Made by a program: the position numbers and the translations under genes
Part shown: positions 5,023 through 7,182 of the stretch, piece by piece
How the letters are laid out: every line of letters starts with the position of its first letter
Numbering within the stretch: the first letter of the stretch is position 1
Assembly (NCBI GenBank): GCA_949747935.1
Contig: CATKHE010000115.1
Span: 1 to 7,182 of the forward strand
Source of the DNA: an uncultured Eubacteriales bacterium
GTDB lineage: Bacteria > Bacillota_A > Clostridia > Oscillospirales > Oscillospiraceae
DNA length: 7,182 nucleotides
Reading direction: 5' to 3'
The notes under the pieces: model-generated
What the model saw: the letters and a program-made list of their open reading frames with translations, nothing else
Databases searched by the model: none
Told to the model about the DNA's origin: nothing

Positions 5023-6057
5023 CTAGGCCGCGTTGGCCAGCTCCAGCAGCAGCGTGGTCAGCAGCTCCTTGGGGTCCTGTCCGGTGGACTTCATATCCAG
5101 GTCGGTCTGGGCGCAGCGGGTAACGGCCCGACGGCACCAGGGCAAGGAGAAGCGCCGCGCGCTGACCATCAGCCGGTCAGCCGGAAATCTCATCCCCCAC
5201 AGCTGTGCCACCCAAGCGGCATTTCTCCCCCCGTCCAGGGCCAGCCGGGCGGAGTAGAGCTGCCGCAGCTGCTTGCTCAGAGCGCTGAGGATCTCATAGG
5301 GGCTCTTCTGCATCTGGTAGAGCTCCCCCAGAATCTTCGCCGCTCTGTCGTAATCCTTCTCCCCGATGGCATCGGCAATGCGGAAGACCACCGCGTCCAG
5401 CTGAGGGGTGGCCACCGCCTCGATATCCGCCCGGGTGATGGCGGGGCCCTTGGCGTAGGCCCCGATCTTTCCGATCTCCTGCTGGAGGTTGTGCATCAGG
5501 TCGCCGCACAGGAAAATCAGTTCCCCGCACAGCCGGGGGTCGATCTCCTTGCCCAGAGCCTTGAAGTGGCGGCGGACCCAGTCGGTCAGCTCCCGCTGGC
5601 CCTGACGGACAAAATTCACTGCCGTACCGCTCTTTTTCACAGTCTGTGCCAGCTTGGTCCGGGCGTCCGGCTTGTAATCCATCAGGTCATAGAGAAATAC
5701 CAGACAGCAGTAATCGGGCAGATTGGACAGAATGCGGGCATACTCCTCCCGATCCTTTTCCCCAGACTTGAACAGGTCAAAATCGGTGACCAGGACGAAG
5801 GTGCGTTCTGCCATCATGGGCAGGCAGTCCACCGCCTCCTCCAGGGCGTGGGGGGACATATCCCTGGCGCTCAGGTCATGGCGGTTGAACTCCCCCAGTC
5901 CCCCGGTGAGAACGGTATCCCGAAGCTTGTCCAGATAGTGGTCCCGCAGGTAGGTCTCCTCCCCGTGGAAGATATACAGCTGTCCCAACTGGCCCGCGGA
6001 CAGATCCTTTTTCAGCTTATCAAAGCCGGAGGTATCCGGCTTATTTTTCGGCGGCAT
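5023..6057 (-). CDS. holA: DNA polymerase III subunit delta
   Basis: HolA opens the beta sliding clamp within the clamp-loader complex during replication. The 344-residue length is normal. The N-terminal domain has the conserved LYIFHGEETYLRDHYLDKL (about 27-45) and LPMMAERTFVLV (about 79-90). A divergent AAA+-like middle follows with CCLVFLYDLMDYK. The helical collar at the C-terminus includes AVVFRIADAIGEKDYDRA, PYEILSALSKQLRQLY and the terminal DMKSTGQDPKELLTTLLLEL, all family signatures. ATG 6057 has AAGGAGG 7 bases upstream, overlapping the stop of the preceding membrane-protein gene. The comEC-holA vicinity is conserved in Firmicutes (comEC-yqeN in Bacillus), which supports both calls. 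Confidence 0.95.
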   Translation of the reverse strand: MPPKNKPDTSGFDKLKKDLSAGQLGQLYIFHGEETYLRDHYLDKLRDTVLTGGLGEFNRHDLSARDMSPHALEEAVDCLPMMAERTFVLVTDFDLFKSGEKDREEYARILSNLPDYCCLVFLYDLMDYKPDARTKLAQTVKKSGTAVNFVRQGQRELTDWVRRHFKALGKEIDPRLCGELIFLCGDLMHNLQQEIGKIGAYAKGPAITRADIEAVATPQLDAVVFRIADAIGEKDYDRAAKILGELYQMQKSPYEILSALSKQLRQLYSARLALDGGRNAAWVAQLWGMRFPADRLMVSARRFSLPWCRRAVTRCAQTDLDMKSTGQDPKELLTTLLLELANAA

Positions 6058-6069
6058 GGCGGGTCCTCC

Positions 6070-6807
6070 TTACGATTTCTTCTTGGCCGTCTTTCGGCCG
6101 GAATATTCTTCCGGAGCAAACAAAAAGTCCTTAACCGGCTCACAGTGGGCCGAGAGGGTCTCCAGATAGAAAATATGCTCCACGCGCATATGGAGCTGGT
6201 CGGCATATGTGCCGGGAAAATCTGAGGAATGCTTCCGCTCTCGGGGCCTTTGGGGAGGCAGGAGGGCCAGCTCCACCCGGCAGGCACGCAGTCCCCGCTC
6301 ATTTTTAAACTCCTTGAACAGATGTTCCGGCATCTTGTAGACCTCGCGGGCTGTCCTTCCCTGAGCGCTGACCTCCAGAAGAAAACGGCGCTCTGTCACG
6401 GTCCTGTATTTATAATCTTGAAGATACCCTATTTTTCGCAAAATCCCCTGCCGGGCGGTCAGCTCGCCCCGCAAAATGCGCTTCTGCCGCCTGTGCTCTA
6501 ATATGTGAGCGGCGGCGAAGGGGACCAAGATTGCCATCCAGAAGAGGAACCAGCGAAGCAGCGGCTTGATATCCGCGGGCAGATAAAGAACGCCAAGTCC
6601 GCGCAGCAGGATTCCAATGGTTCCCGGCTTTGGAGTGCGGCAGAAGAAGTGGATAAACATAGCCATCCAGAGCAGCAGGACCAGACCGACGGTCAGCAAC
6701 CGGTCAAGCGCGTGGCGGGCGTAGAGCCGGTATGTCCGGGACGTGCCTTGAACAGGAATATCCTCCCAGTGTCCAAACAATTTGAGACATATCAGCTTAT
6801 GATTCAC
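6070..6807 (-). CDS. Unrecognised two-helix membrane protein between comEC and holA
   Basis: I do not recognise this 245-residue protein. The N-terminal 35 residues are soluble and basic near RTYRLYARHALDR. Two strong hydrophobic segments lie at about 37-55 (RLLTVGLVLLLWMAMFIHFF) and 84-103 (WFLFWMAILVPFAAAHIL), with a weaker one at 64-77. Basic clusters flank the second segment (HRRQKRILR, about 105-113), which suggests a hairpin with both ends in the cytoplasm. The remaining 140 residues are polar and charged with alternating beta-like stretches (YRTVTERRFLLEVS, RACRVELALLP). The end, GRKTAKKKS, is very basic. It starts at GTG 6807 with an AGGAGG 7 bases upstream and shares GTGA with the comEC stop. 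The 12-base gap to holA also indicates an operon. No catalytic motif is visible. The layout loosely resembles membrane proteins with a PH-like or YcxB-like soluble part, but I cannot support that. Confidence 0.8.
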   Translation of the reverse strand: MNHKLICLKLFGHWEDIPVQGTSRTYRLYARHALDRLLTVGLVLLLWMAMFIHFFCRTPKPGTIGILLRGLGVLYLPADIKPLLRWFLFWMAILVPFAAAHILEHRRQKRILRGELTARQGILRKIGYLQDYKYRTVTERRFLLEVSAQGRTAREVYKMPEHLFKEFKNERGLRACRVELALLPPQRPRERKHSSDFPGTYADQLHMRVEHIFYLETLSAHCEPVKDFLFAPEEYSGRKTAKKKS

Positions 6808-7182
6808 TCAGATTCCTCCTCGCTGGTTTTCCACGATTCACTGAACTGTACCTCTATGGTTCCATAGAGGTCGGTGCGGTAGATTTTGGCTCCTATTTCA
6901 TCAATCCGGACCAGGGCGTCCCAGTCCGGGTGGCCGTATTTGTTATTCTGCCCCACAGAGATGAGGGTCAAATCCGGCCTCACCGCCTCCAGCAGCTCCC
7001 AGGTGTTGGAGGTATCTGAGCCGTGGTGACCGGCCACCAGCACCTCAACGTCGGGCAGAGCGACGGCCTCCACCAGGCGCAGTTCCCCCTCCCGCTCCAT
7101 ATCGCCGGTGATGAGAGCGTCCAGCGTCCCATGGGTGGCCAGAACGGTCAGGCCCAGCTCGTTGACAGTCCCCTCCTCCATC
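6804..7182 (-). CDS. comEC: ComEC/Rec2-type DNA uptake protein, C-terminal metallo-hydrolase part (5' end outside window)
   Basis: The frame is open to the right edge, so only the last 125 or so residues are present. They form the end of a metallo-beta-lactamase-fold domain. This includes ALITGDMEREGELRL (about 22-36) with the metal-site Asp, VEVLVAGHHGSDTSNTWELL (45-64) with the HHGS motif, and ISVGQNNKYGHPD (74-86), then a terminal beta strand IEVQF. These motifs in this order are typical of the C-terminal domain of ComEC, the inner-membrane channel that imports single-stranded DNA. The domain is thought to degrade the non-imported strand. The channel (Competence domain) would lie outside the window, so a free-standing ComEC-like hydrolase cannot be excluded. 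Proximity to holA favours true comEC. A four-base GTGA overlap couples it to the next gene. Confidence 0.85.
   Translation of the reverse strand, partial: MEEGTVNELGLTVLATHGTLDALITGDMEREGELRLVEAVALPDVEVLVAGHHGSDTSNTWELLEAVRPDLTLISVGQNNKYGHPDWDALVRIDEIGAKIYRTDLYGTIEVQFSESWKTSEEESE

Noticed and set aside
5011..6225. 404-codon plus-strand frame opposite holA
   Set aside because: It is antisense to a clearly recognisable HolA, and the translated text is low in recognisable motifs and rich in Gln/Leu/Gly. It is the mirror of codon bias on the other strand.
1..7182. Defence system, mobile element, phage or biosynthetic cluster
   Set aside because: All recognisable genes are housekeeping, sporulation, redox or envelope genes, and no transposase, integrase, terminal repeat, tRNA or attachment-site pair was found.

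Overview
The window looks like chromosome from a GC-rich, endospore-forming Clostridia bacterium. An Oscillospiraceae-type organism is my inference, from GC-rich coding sequence, a pro-sigma-E/SpoIIGA pair, a ComEC-HolA-RNase M5 neighbourhood, Rex and a three-SLH-domain envelope protein. No mobile element, CRISPR array, rRNA or tRNA was seen. Coding density is high and nearly everything lies on the minus strand.

Reading the minus strand from the right edge, the first block (7182 to 4419) is a tightly packed housekeeping unit. It holds the C-terminal part of a ComEC/Rec2-like DNA-uptake protein, an unrecognised two-helix membrane protein whose GTG start overlaps the comEC stop, the DNA polymerase III delta subunit (holA), and the Toprim nuclease RNase M5 (rnmV). 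Gaps are -4, 12 and 10 bases, and each downstream gene has a good Shine-Dalgarno sequence. The block ends in a GC-rich hairpin without a U-tract, next to the rnmV stop.

The second block (about 4390 to 2702) is the early mother-cell sporulation operon. SpoIIGA is the membrane aspartic protease and pro-sigma-E is its substrate. They are preceded by a perfect TATAAT box, a poor -35 at an unusually long spacing and a possible Spo0A box, which resembles the Spo0A-activated spoIIG promoter. The widespread neighbour sigG does not follow sigE here.

The third block (2669 to about 577) starts with a consensus-like sigma-A promoter (TTGACA, 17 bases, TAAACT). It runs through rex (NADH-sensing repressor) and, with an ATGA overlap, a secreted SLH-domain protein. 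Next comes a 48-residue cysteine-rich, membrane-anchored miniprotein encoded at 774-628, preceded by a strong RBS and a possible sigma-K-type promoter. A strong intrinsic terminator closes this block. No terminator separates the SLH gene from the miniprotein gene, so the latter may be read both from the rex promoter and from its own.

At the left edge a plus-strand gene enters from outside. It encodes the C-terminus of a protein with a Pro-rich linker and two LysM domains, and it is closed by two tandem hairpin terminators that converge with the minus-strand terminator.

The window is mostly well-known machinery. The items most worth a second look are the cysteine-rich miniprotein with its sporulation-like promoter, the rex-SLH coupling, and the unknown membrane protein between comEC and holA.
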